From assembly GCF_018919485.1 (NCBI RefSeq), contig NZ_JAHLMU010000001.1:2045922-2109921 (forward strand): a stretch of 64,000 bases of DNA. The letters run 5' to 3'. Origin of the DNA: Psychrobacter sp. TAE2020. Its GTDB lineage: Bacteria; Pseudomonadota; Gammaproteobacteria; Pseudomonadales; Moraxellaceae. Position numbers and translations under genes: made by a program. Shown here piece by piece: positions 47,870-56,120 of the stretch (within the stretch, counting starts at the first letter, position 1; every line of letters starts with the position of its first letter). Below the pieces are notes generated by a model that saw only the letters and a list, made by a program, of their open reading frames with translations, made no database searches and was not told the origin of the DNA.

Positions 47870-48564
47870 AATTTAGATTTATTGTTAAATAACTAGGATT
47901 AAAAACAAGTATAAAAAATAGTAATTAAATAATGTTTTTCAACACTTTTACTGAGCTTAAGACCGATTATCAGCCCTAAACCTTACTTTTGGTGACTTTC
48001 AATGCGTACTATTACTCACTTTGATCATCGGTAACGCTCAGAGTAGAAGACTGGCGCTTATTTGCTAAAGTAACTTAAAAAATAGCAGCATAACTAGCAG
48101 GCTAATTTAACACAATTAGCCTGTGGATAACATCCTGTTTTTTGGGGATAACCCTGTGGATAGTTTTGGGGATAACTTTAATTAGTGAGTTACCCCCATT
48201 CCATCCACAGCTTGTCCACAAGGTTATCCATAGTTTAAGATTTTGATAATTAAAGATAATTCCGACTTATCCTCAGATTATAGGGCTGCCAATAACAACA
48301 ATACTAATATATATTAATCTTTAGTTATTATGGAATTCAACAAAATCTGTGGATAACTATTTCAAAACAGTCGATAATCTATAAATCAAAATTCAATTCA
48401 CAGCTCTCAAAAAATGATAACCAAGTAACCATCAAAGAGATAATCATTAGTAGTTATCGACAACCCATTAGCAAAACTATTAATTAGTTTATTGACCTAT
48501 ATTTTCTGTAATGATATAATCCTGCATTATTGCGAATTTAGTCCATTATTTTGATAGGTGAGTT
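47870..48564. other. oriC: Putative oriC between dnaA and rpmH
   Basis: About 695 bp without genes. It contains DnaA boxes TGTGGATAA at 48122-48130 and 48349-48357. Near matches are TGGGGATAA at 48143 and 48167, TGTGGATAG at 48155, TTGTCCACA at 48212, TTATCCATA at 48224 and TTATCGACA at 48454. An AT-rich stretch at about 48285-48345 could be the unwinding element. The divergent dnaA and rpmH genes flank it, as in Pseudomonas and Acinetobacter. Confidence 0.85.
48492..48520 (+). promoter_or_regulatory. rpmH promoter
   Basis: TTGACC (48492-48497) and TATAAT (48515-48520) are separated by exactly 17 bp. The rpmH ATG is 44 bp further on. Confidence 0.8.
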
Positions 48565-48699
48565 ATGAAACGTACATTCCAACCAAGCGTGATCAAACGC
48601 AAGCGTACTCACGGTTTCCGTGCTCGTATGGCCACTAAAAAAGGTCGTCAAGTACTGGCTCGTCGTCGCGCTAAAGGTCGTCATCGCCTAACTGTGTAG
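48565..48699 (+). CDS. rpmH: 50S ribosomal protein L34
   Basis: A 44-residue, strongly basic protein, [20 protein letters not shown] then [20 protein letters not shown], identical in layout to L34 of all gammaproteobacteria. It is part of the large ribosomal subunit. AGGTGAG lies just before the ATG. A hairpin terminator follows 125 bp downstream, before rnpA. Confidence 0.98.
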   Translation: MKRTFQPSVIKRKRTHGFRARMATKKGRQVLARRRAKGRHRLTV

Positions 48700-48823
48700 A
48701 TCAATTCCACACAGATATAAGATGATTATGGCTTATAGTGATTGTTGAGGCTGTGGTGATTTAAAATCTGATAGCTTTAGAATATGATAATCATTGTCGA
48801 AAACTTACTTGTAGCCCTATATT

Positions 48824-48850
48824 AAAAGCGCCCATATCGGCGCTTTTTTT
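48824..48850 (+). terminator. Terminator or attenuator between rpmH and rnpA
   Basis: AAAAGCGCC and GGCGCTTTTTTT pair around CATATC with a T-run. rnpA starts 74 bp downstream, so rnpA expression requires read-through or its own promoter. Confidence 0.85.
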
Positions 48851-48923
48851 GTCGCTTTATTTTATACTACTGGCTTTAACGCTAAGCTTATCGCTACTAC
48901 TAGCCTCTACTTTAGGTTGTATT

Positions 48924-49241
48924 ATGTCTAATAATCAATTAACGCTGTCTACTACACGCTTCACTAAGGCGCAACGCTTGCTTACTCCAGCAGCCTTTAG
49001 AGAAGTGTTTGATGCCCCTGAGCGCAAGCTACATCAAGGCCATCTAATGGCCTTTGTGCGTAGCAACAACTGTGAGCAACCACGAGTAGGTATGGCTATT
49101 ACTAAGCGTAAAGTACCTACTGCAGTGGTACGTAATTTGATCAAAAGACAGATTCGTGAAAACTTTCGAGTACAAGCTTCTAATTTAGAAAACAAAGATA
49201 TAGTTTTTATAGTTAAAAAATCTGTAAAAGAATTAAATTAA
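48924..49241 (+). CDS. rnpA: Ribonuclease P protein component (short C-terminus)
   Basis: A 105-residue basic protein that helps the RNase P RNA bind precursor tRNA. It has [18 protein letters not shown], the RNR-like motif [16 protein letters not shown] and [16 protein letters not shown]. coli RnpA continues for about 22 more residues, a C-terminal helix rich in Leu and Arg; here a TAA follows KELN. The start at 48924 fits the family; the frame is open 25 codons further upstream. The stop codon falls inside the apparent beginning of yidD. Confidence 0.9.
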   Translation: MSNNQLTLSTTRFTKAQRLLTPAAFREVFDAPERKLHQGHLMAFVRSNNCEQPRVGMAITKRKVPTAVVRNLIKRQIRENFRVQASNLENKDIVFIVKKSVKELN

Positions 49242-49573
49242 TTATTTTTTATCAAAAAATAATTAGTCCTATAATACCTGCGCGCTGTCGTTATTATCCA
49301 ACCTGCTCAAATTATGGTAGACAAGCTTTGCTTTGGCATGGAGGCCTAGCAGGTAGTTGGTTGCTCCTAAAACGAATTGGACGTTGTCATCCTTTAGGAG
49401 GGCATGGAATTGACTTTGTACCGTTGCCATTAGCTTCCTATAAATATTTTGTTATTAGCAGCAGTAATGACGTCAATAAGCGCTCTTTAAAAGCTTATGT
49501 AGGCAGCAATGTTTATCGCGACAACACTAGTTATACGGTGCGTTTGAACCAGCTGATGAGTAGATATCAATGA
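49232..49573 (+). CDS. yidD: Membrane protein insertion efficiency factor YidD (no canonical start)
   Basis: The frame reads [15 protein letters not shown], then [38 protein letters not shown] and a longer C-terminal tail. This is full YidD, a small amphipathic protein that assists YidC-dependent insertion. The conserved part begins at about 49232 and is closed upstream by TAA at 49214-49216. Between them there is no ATG, GTG or TTG, only ATC at 49220 and ATT at 49232, 49241 or 49244. The start therefore cannot be set: a rare ATT/ATC start, a -1 frameshift from rnpA, or damage at the junction are all possible. A TTG at 49328 would remove the conserved cysteines. Confidence 0.75.
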   Translation: MKLIIFYQKIISPIIPARCRYYPTCSNYGRQALLWHGGLAGSWLLLKRIGRCHPLGGHGIDFVPLPLASYKYFVISSSNDVNKRSLKAYVGSNVYRDNTSYTVRLNQLMSRYQ

Positions 49574-49577
49574 GTCT

Positions 49578-49616
49578 TGTGGATAACTATGGTAAGTTAT
49601 CCACAAGTTATCCACA
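49578..49616. other. Cluster of three perfect DnaA boxes between yidD and yidC
   Basis: TGTGGATAA at 49578-49586 and TTATCCACA at 49597-49605 and 49608-49616 form an inverted pair and a tandem pair within 39 bp. The cluster lies 1.2 kb from the dnaA-rpmH region. Confidence 0.85.
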
Positions 49617-49771
49617 CTGTTGGTATCATTTAGAGTGGTTTTTTAGTAAAATGATGCACATTTTATGTAAATGATTGCGGATATAGCAGTTTGTTTTTTT
49701 TGCCTGCTTATCTGTTAGTCATGACACATGCCTAATTTTTCATTCCCTAATTTTTAATGTAGGAAAGGTTT

Positions 49772-51460
49772 ATGCAAAAGATATTTCGGGTGATGATCAT
49801 CATAGCGATGCTAATCACCGCTTATCTGCTGATTTTGGCATGGCGAGATGATTATGCCGATGCACCTGCGGTAGATCCTGTGCAAGAAGCGACGAGCTCA
49901 TTAGGCGCTGATATTCCATCGACTACGGGTGCAGCTGGTGATGTTCCGATACAAACGTTACCTACTAGTACTAGTAGTGCAGTAGTAGCGGCAGCGGCTA
50001 AAGACGCAGGATTAATCACAGTTACTACTGATCGCTATGACATCAAAATCAGCCCAGAGGGCGGTGATATCGTCTACGCTGCACTTAAGCAGTATGATGC
50101 AACACTCGATAGTGATGAGCCTTTTGTATTGCTAGAGAACGATAGCAATCGCGTTTATGTGGCACAATCAGGACTGATTGGTCCCAACGGTATCGATACT
50201 GCTGCTGGTAGAGCTAACTATAGTCATAGTGCTAATAGTTATGCTATGCAAAGTGGACAGCAGACTTTGTCAGTACCCCTTACTTATCAAAAAGATGGGG
50301 TGACGATCACTAAGACTTTCACCTTTACCGCAGACAAGTACCCTATTGATGTCAGCTATCAGATTCAGAATAAGTCTGCAACGGCATGGCAAGGTCAGAT
50401 GTTTGCTCAGTTAAAGCGTGATGCTAGTAAAGACCCTGGTATGTCTGATAAAGGTGCGCTAAGTATGGCAACTTATTTAGGCGGCGCTTGGGGAACTCCT
50501 GATGACCCATATAATAAGCTTAAGTTTAAAGACTTTAGTGATGGCAAATTAGCCGTTACCAGTGATAGTGGCTGGGTTGGTATCGTGCAGCATTATTTTG
50601 TATCAGCATGGACGCCACAGAACTTTACCGGTAGCTTCTTTAGCCGTGAAACCGCAGGCGACTACTTTATTGGTTTTAACAGCCAACCTATTAATGTAGC
50701 TAGCAATAAACAAGTCACTTTAAATGCAACGCTTTATGCGGGGCCAAAAGTACAGTCTGAGCTCAAAGATTTGGCGGTTGGCCTAAATAAGACTGTTGAT
50801 TATGGTTTGTTATGGCCGATATCTAAGGTGTTGTTTGCTATCCTACAGGGTATTCATAACCTCATCGGTAACTGGGGTTGGTCGATCATCTTCTTGACTA
50901 TCTTAGTTAAGATTGCCTTGATGTGGTTCTCTAATAAGAGCTACTATTCAATGGCGAAAATGCGCGCTATCGCTCCAAGATTGCAGGCTCTAAAAGAAGA
51001 GCATGGCGATGATCGAATGAAGATGTCACAAGCGATGATGGGGATTTACAAAGAAGAAAAAGTAAACCCTATGGCTGGTTGTTTACCTATTCTAATGCAA
51101 ATGCCTATCTTCTTAGCGCTATACTGGGTCTTAGTTGAGAGCGTTGAGCTACGTCATGCACCATGGATTCTATGGATTCATGACTTATCAGCGATGGATC
51201 CTTGGTTTATATTACCGTTACTGATGGGCGCCTCTATGTTCGTTCAGCAACAGTTAAACCCACAGCCTACTGATCCTATGCAAGCAAAAGTAATGAAGTT
51301 TTTGCCGATTATCTTCACCGCATTTATGTTGTTCTTCCCTGCAGGTTTAGTACTATATTGGACAGTGAATAACCTATTCAGTATGACCCAACAGTACTTG
51401 ATCAACAAAAAAGTAGAAGAAGAGCAAAAGCAGCGTACCGTGAAAGTTCTAGAAGGATAG
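49772..51460 (+). CDS. yidC: Membrane protein insertase YidC
   Basis: A 562-residue inner-membrane insertase. The first helix (IFRVMIIIAMLITAYLLILA) is followed by a large periplasmic beta-sandwich domain (about 70-340). The conserved five-helix core begins GWSIIFLTILVKIALMWF and contains NPMAGCLPILMQMPIFLALY. It inserts membrane proteins with or without SecYEG. The tail EEEQKQRTVKVLEG is short. AGGAAAGG precedes the ATG and a terminator follows. Confidence 0.97.
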   Translation: MQKIFRVMIIIAMLITAYLLILAWRDDYADAPAVDPVQEATSSLGADIPSTTGAAGDVPIQTLPTSTSSAVVAAAAKDAGLITVTTDRYDIKISPEGGDIVYAALKQYDATLDSDEPFVLLENDSNRVYVAQSGLIGPNGIDTAAGRANYSHSANSYAMQSGQQTLSVPLTYQKDGVTITKTFTFTADKYPIDVSYQIQNKSATAWQGQMFAQLKRDASKDPGMSDKGALSMATYLGGAWGTPDDPYNKLKFKDFSDGKLAVTSDSGWVGIVQHYFVSAWTPQNFTGSFFSRETAGDYFIGFNSQPINVASNKQVTLNATLYAGPKVQSELKDLAVGLNKTVDYGLLWPISKVLFAILQGIHNLIGNWGWSIIFLTILVKIALMWFSNKSYYSMAKMRAIAPRLQALKEEHGDDRMKMSQAMMGIYKEEKVNPMAGCLPILMQMPIFLALYWVLVESVELRHAPWILWIHDLSAMDPWFILPLLMGASMFVQQQLNPQPTDPMQAKVMKFLPIIFTAFMLFFPAGLVLYWTVNNLFSMTQQYLINKKVEEEQKQRTVKVLEG

Positions 51461-51477
51461 GTATATCAGCTAATAGT

Positions 51478-51509
51478 AAAAAACCATCGCTACGGCGGTG
51501 GTTTTTTTT
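51478..51509 (+). terminator. yidC terminator
   Basis: AAAACCATCGC and GGCGGTGGTTTT pair around a short loop with an eight-T run. Confidence 0.85.
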
Positions 51510-51627
51510 GTTTAAAATCTGCTATCAAGCGCTAGGGTTATAAAGTAGATATCTGGCTATTTGAAGTTTGCTTTGTCAGGATTAGTCTAGCCGTCTATAA
51601 TAGAGTTTTTAGCTATTGAGAGTGGTT

Positions 51628-53130
51628 GTGAATTCTATCGCAACGGCGGCGACGTCGACTGACCTACCTGTTTTATCTGCCCCCTCTATGACCACTACCA
51701 TTGCTGCTATTGCAACGCCGCTTGGCCGTGGTGGAGTAGGTATCATCCGCCTGTCTGGTAGCAAAGCTTACGCCATCGCTTGTCAACTGACTGGTAAAAC
51801 CAAGTTTAGCCCACGCTTAGCCAGTTTTTGTCGCTTTTATCAAGCTGATGGCACTATCATCGATGAAGGGCTGGTGCTTTATTTCAATGCGCCCCACTCT
51901 TTTACTGGTGAGGATGTGATTGAGCTACAAGGCCATGGTGGTATGATTTTGCAAAATCAGCTACTAGCACGCGTCTTTGAGCTGGGCGCGCAGCAAGCAA
52001 ATGCTGGAGAGTTCTCATATCGGGCTTTTGATAATGACAAGCTTGATCTGGTACAAGCAGAAGCTATTGCTGATGCAATCGATGCCACTAGCGCTGCTGC
52101 TGCTAGTAGCGCTATACGCTCATTGAGTGGTGAGTTTTCACTAAAGATCAATCAACTGTTAGAACAACTGATTCATCTACGTCTGCATGTAGAGGCGGCT
52201 ATTGATTTTCCTGACGAAGAAGACGTTGATTTTCTATCCGATGGCGTCATTCAAGATAAACTGGAACAAACCCAAGCGCAGATTCAACTAGTATTAGCGA
52301 CGGCCAAACAGGGTCAGTTATTACGTGATGGTATTCATGTGGTATTAGCAGGCCGACCTAATGCTGGCAAATCCAGCTTACTTAATCGGCTAGCAGGGCA
52401 AGAGCGCGCTATCGTTACTGAGATTGCTGGAACTACGCGCGATACGCTACAAGAGACAGTAGTGTTGAATGGTTTAACGCTACATTTAACCGATACCGCA
52501 GGGCTGCGTGAGACTGAAGATACGGTTGAACGTATCGGCATAGCTCGTGCTCGTACCGCTATCGCCCAAGCTGATATGCTACTGTTGGTCTATGATGTGA
52601 CTCGTGATATAGAAGGTGGTAGCACCCCTATTCAATTAGCAGAGCAGCTATTTGGTGAGTTACCAGAAGCCAAACGCTTACTAATTATTGCTAATAAAAG
52701 CGACTTACTATCGCAAAATAGTGATAAAACTGTACAGCTATCTAACGCCCTTACTGAGACAAGTCAGACAAACAATACAGTTTCCACGTTTATTGATACT
52801 GATGCTAATAACGGCCAAGGGTATGAGCAAGTTAATGTTTCATGTGAAACAGGGGCTGGTATTGAAAATCTTATCGAAACGCTTTGTGCTAAAGTAGGCT
52901 TTCACCCTCCCGAAAACAGTCTTATTGCTCGTACTCGGCATTTAGATGCCTTGAGACGAACGCTGATTTATTTGGATGAAGCCCATGAGCAATTGGTAGT
53001 CTTTCAGGCAGGAGAGCTAGTGGCTGACAGTTTGCGTCAAGCTCAGCATAGTTTGAGCGAGATCACGGGTGCCTTTAGCGCTGATGATTTGTTAGGTAAA
53101 ATATTTGGTAGTTTTTGTATAGGTAAGTAG
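51628..53130 (+). CDS. mnmE: tRNA uridine-5-carboxymethylaminomethyl modification GTPase MnmE
   Basis: A ~500-residue enzyme that, with MnmG, modifies the wobble uridine of several tRNAs. The N-terminal folate-binding domain starts TIAAIATPLGRGGVGIIRLS. The G domain has GRPNAGKSSLLNRL, a DTAGLRET switch and NKSD. The protein ends FCIGK with the conserved reactive cysteine. A ~30-residue Ser/Asn-rich insertion lies in the G domain after NKSD. The GTG at 51628 follows GAGAG, but the ATG at 51688 would start right at the conserved domain and cannot be excluded. A parS site in the G domain encodes VSCET. Confidence 0.95.
   Translation: MNSIATAATSTDLPVLSAPSMTTTIAAIATPLGRGGVGIIRLSGSKAYAIACQLTGKTKFSPRLASFCRFYQADGTIIDEGLVLYFNAPHSFTGEDVIELQGHGGMILQNQLLARVFELGAQQANAGEFSYRAFDNDKLDLVQAEAIADAIDATSAAAASSAIRSLSGEFSLKINQLLEQLIHLRLHVEAAIDFPDEEDVDFLSDGVIQDKLEQTQAQIQLVLATAKQGQLLRDGIHVVLAGRPNAGKSSLLNRLAGQERAIVTEIAGTTRDTLQETVVLNGLTLHLTDTAGLRETEDTVERIGIARARTAIAQADMLLLVYDVTRDIEGGSTPIQLAEQLFGELPEAKRLLIIANKSDLLSQNSDKTVQLSNALTETSQTNNTVSTFIDTDANNGQGYEQVNVSCETGAGIENLIETLCAKVGFHPPENSLIARTRHLDALRRTLIYLDEAHEQLVVFQAGELVADSLRQAQHSLSEITGAFSADDLLGKIFGSFCIGK
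52837..52850 (+). other. parS site inside mnmE
   Basis: GTTTCATGTGAAAC encodes part of NVSCETG in the GTPase domain insertion region. Confidence 0.75.
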
Positions 53131-53269
53131 CGGCAGCTCACTAGCTATAGATCATCTATATGCATAATTAGTACTCATACTCATACTCATATTGATACTT
53201 GTAGCTGACATCCATAGATAAAACCCGTAACTGGCACTCATAATTGGCACCCATAAAAAGGAACACCGC

Positions 53270-53737
53270 ATGCACTGTCCTTATTGCAACGCTTCAGAGA
53301 CTAAGGTCATTGATTCACGTTTAGCAGCAGAAGGAGCACAAGTACGTCGTCGTCGGGTCTGTAGTAGTTGCCAAGAGCGTTTTACTACCTTTGAGATGGT
53401 AGAAGTAGTTATGCCACGGATTATCAAATCGAGTGGCAAAATTGAACCTTATGATAATGAGAAACTACGCCGCTCTATTCAATTGCCGTTACAGAAGCGT
53501 CCCATTACTATTGATGAGCAAGAAGCTATGATTAGCCGTGTTGAAAAGCGTGTTCGGCAAATGGGTGAACGCGAAATCAGCAGCAAAGTCTTAGGTGAAA
53601 TTATCATGAGCGAACTTAAATCTTTAGATGATGTAGCTTATGTACGCTTTGCTAGTGTCTATCGCGATTTTCAAGATATCGATGCTTTTCATCAAGAAAT
53701 TGCTAATATTCGCCCTGCTGATAAAGACGATAGTTAG
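53270..53737 (+). CDS. nrdR: Transcriptional repressor NrdR
   Basis: A 155-residue zinc-ribbon/ATP-cone regulator. The start [17 protein letters not shown] and [17 protein letters not shown] supply the four zinc cysteines. The ATP-cone begins [20 protein letters not shown]. It senses nucleotides and represses ribonucleotide reductase genes through NrdR boxes. AAGGA precedes the ATG. It is upstream of ribD, an order common in gammaproteobacteria. Confidence 0.97.
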   Translation: MHCPYCNASETKVIDSRLAAEGAQVRRRRVCSSCQERFTTFEMVEVVMPRIIKSSGKIEPYDNEKLRRSIQLPLQKRPITIDEQEAMISRVEKRVRQMGEREISSKVLGEIIMSELKSLDDVAYVRFASVYRDFQDIDAFHQEIANIRPADKDDS

Positions 53738-53789
53738 TTTCCGCTACTTTTTTGCCAATCGATTATTTCTTATTAAACGTGGTGCTTGT

Positions 53790-54845
53790 ATGTCAGTTTT
53801 TAACCTTAGTGGAAATGCTAGTGATAGCTATTTTATGATGCTAGCTATCGAACAAGGCCGACGTGGACAATATACTACGCGCCCTAATCCAGCAGTAGGC
53901 TGCGTGATAGTGCAAGCAGAACAAGTAGTAGGGCAAGGCTTTCATCCACAAGCAGGACAGCCACATGCTGAAGTATTTGCGCTCAGAGACGCTGGCAGTA
54001 AAGCGTTAGGAGCAACGGCGTATGTAACCTTGGAACCTTGTAGTCATACTGGACGTACACCACCTTGTGCATTGGCGTTGATTGAAGCGGGTATCAAGCG
54101 CGTGGTGGTCGCCGGTTTAGATCCTAATCCACAAGTAGCGGGTCGCGGGGTAAAGTGGTTACAGCAGGCAGGTATTGCAGTAACTGTTGGGGTATTGACT
54201 AGCCAAGCAGAAGCGCTTAATCGTGGTTTTCTAAAAGCAATGCGTACGCAAATGCCTTATGTACGGTTAAAGATAGCTACTAGCCTCGATGGTCGTACAG
54301 CTATGGCGTCAGGAGAGTCTAAGTGGATTACTGGTGCAGCAGCGCGCGAGGATGTACAGAAGCTACGGGCGCAAAGTGCAGCTATTATCACTGGTAGCGA
54401 AACAGTTATCACAGACAATCCACAGCTGAACGTACGCTCTACGCAATTAGGGATAGCGCTTGCGCAAGTACCGCAACCAAAGCTAGTGATACTTGATAGA
54501 CGTCAGCGCTTAGCTTATGATCCAAAATCTGACTACCAGTTATGTCGTGATAGTGACACCCTCTATTGGCGTGATAACGAGCTAGCAGAACTATTAACTA
54601 GATTAGTTAGCGAGCATCATTGTTATGAGGTGCTGATTGAGGCAGGCGCTAAAGTGGCTGGTAGCTTTCTTAGTGCGCAGCTAGTTGATGAGCTAATTGT
54701 CTATCAAGCGCCTTGTTTATTAGGAGCCCAAGCTAAAGCTATGGTTGATGTTAATCCTTTATCTTTAGCGCAGCAATTACGCTTTGATTATCATAGCCAT
54801 GAGCAACTTGGTTCTGACCTTAAGATCACTCTCTTGCCATTATAA
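53790..54845 (+). CDS. ribD: Riboflavin biosynthesis deaminase/reductase RibD
   Basis: A ~351-residue bifunctional enzyme of riboflavin synthesis. The deaminase domain has PHAEVFALRDAG and PCSHTGRTPPC with the zinc ligands His and two Cys. The reductase domain starts YVRLKIATSLDGRTAM. It converts diaminohydroxyphosphoribosylaminopyrimidine to the ribitylamino intermediate. I start at the ATG at 53790 (MSVFNLSGN); the upstream open frame overlaps nrdR and has no family similarity. It is followed by a DnaA-box/parS-rich gap and then ribE. Confidence 0.95.
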   Translation: MSVFNLSGNASDSYFMMLAIEQGRRGQYTTRPNPAVGCVIVQAEQVVGQGFHPQAGQPHAEVFALRDAGSKALGATAYVTLEPCSHTGRTPPCALALIEAGIKRVVVAGLDPNPQVAGRGVKWLQQAGIAVTVGVLTSQAEALNRGFLKAMRTQMPYVRLKIATSLDGRTAMASGESKWITGAAAREDVQKLRAQSAAIITGSETVITDNPQLNVRSTQLGIALAQVPQPKLVILDRRQRLAYDPKSDYQLCRDSDTLYWRDNELAELLTRLVSEHHCYEVLIEAGAKVAGSFLSAQLVDELIVYQAPCLLGAQAKAMVDVNPLSLAQQLRFDYHSHEQLGSDLKITLLPL

Positions 54846-54940
54846 TTAGACAATACAATCAAGGATATAATCTTAAATAGTTATCCACAGTAGGGCTTAA
54901 ATAGTACTTGAATGTGGATAACTACTCTACTGAGTATAAG

Positions 54941-54954
54941 GTTTCACATGAAAC
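54941..54954 (-). other. parS site
   Basis: GTTTCACATGAAAC, in the ribD-ribE gap, 27 bp from the next copy in the same orientation. Confidence 0.8.
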
Positions 54955-54967
54955 TGTGTATAACTTT

Positions 54968-54981
54968 GTTTCACATGAAAC
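54968..54981 (-). other. parS site
   Basis: A second GTTTCACATGAAAC, start-to-start 27 bp from the preceding site. Confidence 0.8.
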
Positions 54982-55232
54982 TTATGGGCTATAACTATCT
55001 ACTTAAAATAAGCTCAAACCTTTACTGAGCTTAGCTTTGCACAAAGGTATAAAAACCATTGTTACTATAATTTAATTTACTAGATATTGTGGATAACTTT
55101 GGCAGAAAGCGAGTTTCCACAGTTAAACGCTACAAATATTCCATACTTATCCACAACTTATGCCATTGAAACGCAAGCGATGAATAAGTATGCTGGTGAT
55201 CAAACCAACAGCGATAATACAAAGAGGCTAAT

Positions 55233-55895
55233 ATGTTTACTGGAATTATAGAAAGTGTTGGACGAGTCAAGGCTATGCAGCCTGTCGGTGGTGATATTCG
55301 CTTGGTTATTGAGGCCGATGATTTAGACTTTAATGATATTTCACTAGGAGATTCAATCGCTTCTAATGGTATTTGTTTGACAGTCGTCGATTTAGGCAGT
55401 AACTACTATGCAGTTGATGTTTCACGTGAAACTATAGCTCGTACTGCACTGCAAGACTTAAAAGCAGGCCATGTGGTTAATTTAGAAAAAGCGATGCTGC
55501 CTACTACTCGTTTTGGCGGCCATATTGTCTCTGGTCACGTTGATGGTGTAGGGATAGTAAGCAAGTTAAAACAAGACGCTCGCTCTATTTATATCGAGAT
55601 CGAAATTCCACCTGAGTTAGCACATTACACAGCGACCAAAGGCTCTATTACTCTTGATGGTATTAGCCTGACTACTAATCTGGTACGTGATAATATCGTT
55701 TGTTTGAATATTATTCCTCATACTGCACAAGTGACTAATATTGCTAAGCACTGGTTAGTTGGCGATAAAGTCAATGTCGAGGTAGATCTGGTTGCCCGCT
55801 ATTTAGAGCGTTTGTTGAATAAAAAAACAGATGATTCAGTAGCCTCTGGTTCTATAACTGAGAGTTTTTTAGCAGATGATGGCTTTATGAAGTAA
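55233..55895 (+). CDS. ribE: Riboflavin synthase alpha subunit
   Basis: A 220-residue enzyme made of two lumazine-binding repeats. Repeat 1 starts MFTGIIESVGRVKAMQPVGG, and repeat 2 starts FGGHIVSGHVDGVGIVSKLK. It dismutates two 6,7-dimethyl-8-ribityllumazine molecules into riboflavin. GAGG precedes the ATG. A perfect parS in the first repeat encodes DVSRET, which matches a conserved feature (VS.ET) of the family, so the site occupies codons under selection. The gene is also called ribC in some organisms. Confidence 0.95.
   Translation: MFTGIIESVGRVKAMQPVGGDIRLVIEADDLDFNDISLGDSIASNGICLTVVDLGSNYYAVDVSRETIARTALQDLKAGHVVNLEKAMLPTTRFGGHIVSGHVDGVGIVSKLKQDARSIYIEIEIPPELAHYTATKGSITLDGISLTTNLVRDNIVCLNIIPHTAQVTNIAKHWLVGDKVNVEVDLVARYLERLLNKKTDDSVASGSITESFLADDGFMK
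55419..55432. other. parS site inside ribE (perfect palindrome)
   Basis: GTTTCACGTGAAAC covers codons for VSRET of riboflavin synthase. Confidence 0.85.
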
Positions 55896-56120
55896 TAGAT
55901 TTATCAAGCTTTAGCTAAATCAAGTACAGTTAGATCAATTAACTAATTAACTAATTGAATAACTAACTAGCCATCAATCAGCTTGTCATACGCTGGTTGA
56001 TAGCTGACTGAGCATCGGTCACTGGCTTTTAGTAGTCTAACATATGGGAATATAGCCTCTTAATAGCTTATAAGCTCTATATTCAGGTTTGAACTTCTCA
56101 TTGCCTAGCAGTTAAGCCTA

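Larger units (their letters stand above)
54846..55232. other. ribD-ribE intergenic region with four DnaA boxes and two parS sites
   Basis: This 387-bp gap holds TTATCCACA at 54881-54889 and 55147-55155, and TGTGGATAA at 54913-54921 and 55088-55096. Near matches include TGTGTATAA beside 54955. Two parS sites are at 54941 and 54968. I see no FMN riboswitch. Confidence 0.85.

Noticed and set aside
49328..49573. yidD starting at the TTG at 49328
   Set aside because: This start would delete the conserved YQKIISP and [12 protein letters not shown] segments, which are readable in frame just upstream.
53166..53195. TACTCA triplet array before nrdR as a regulatory repeat
   Set aside because: Only three short units, no palindrome, and no relation to known NrdR boxes; treated as simple sequence.
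54846..55232. FMN riboswitch upstream of ribE
   Set aside because: I looked for the conserved AGGGA...GAC...CCACGGTA-type elements and did not see them; the gap is explained by DnaA boxes and parS.
55920..55970. TAACTAATT short repeats after ribE
   Set aside because: Low-complexity AT-rich drift without regular period or palindromic structure.
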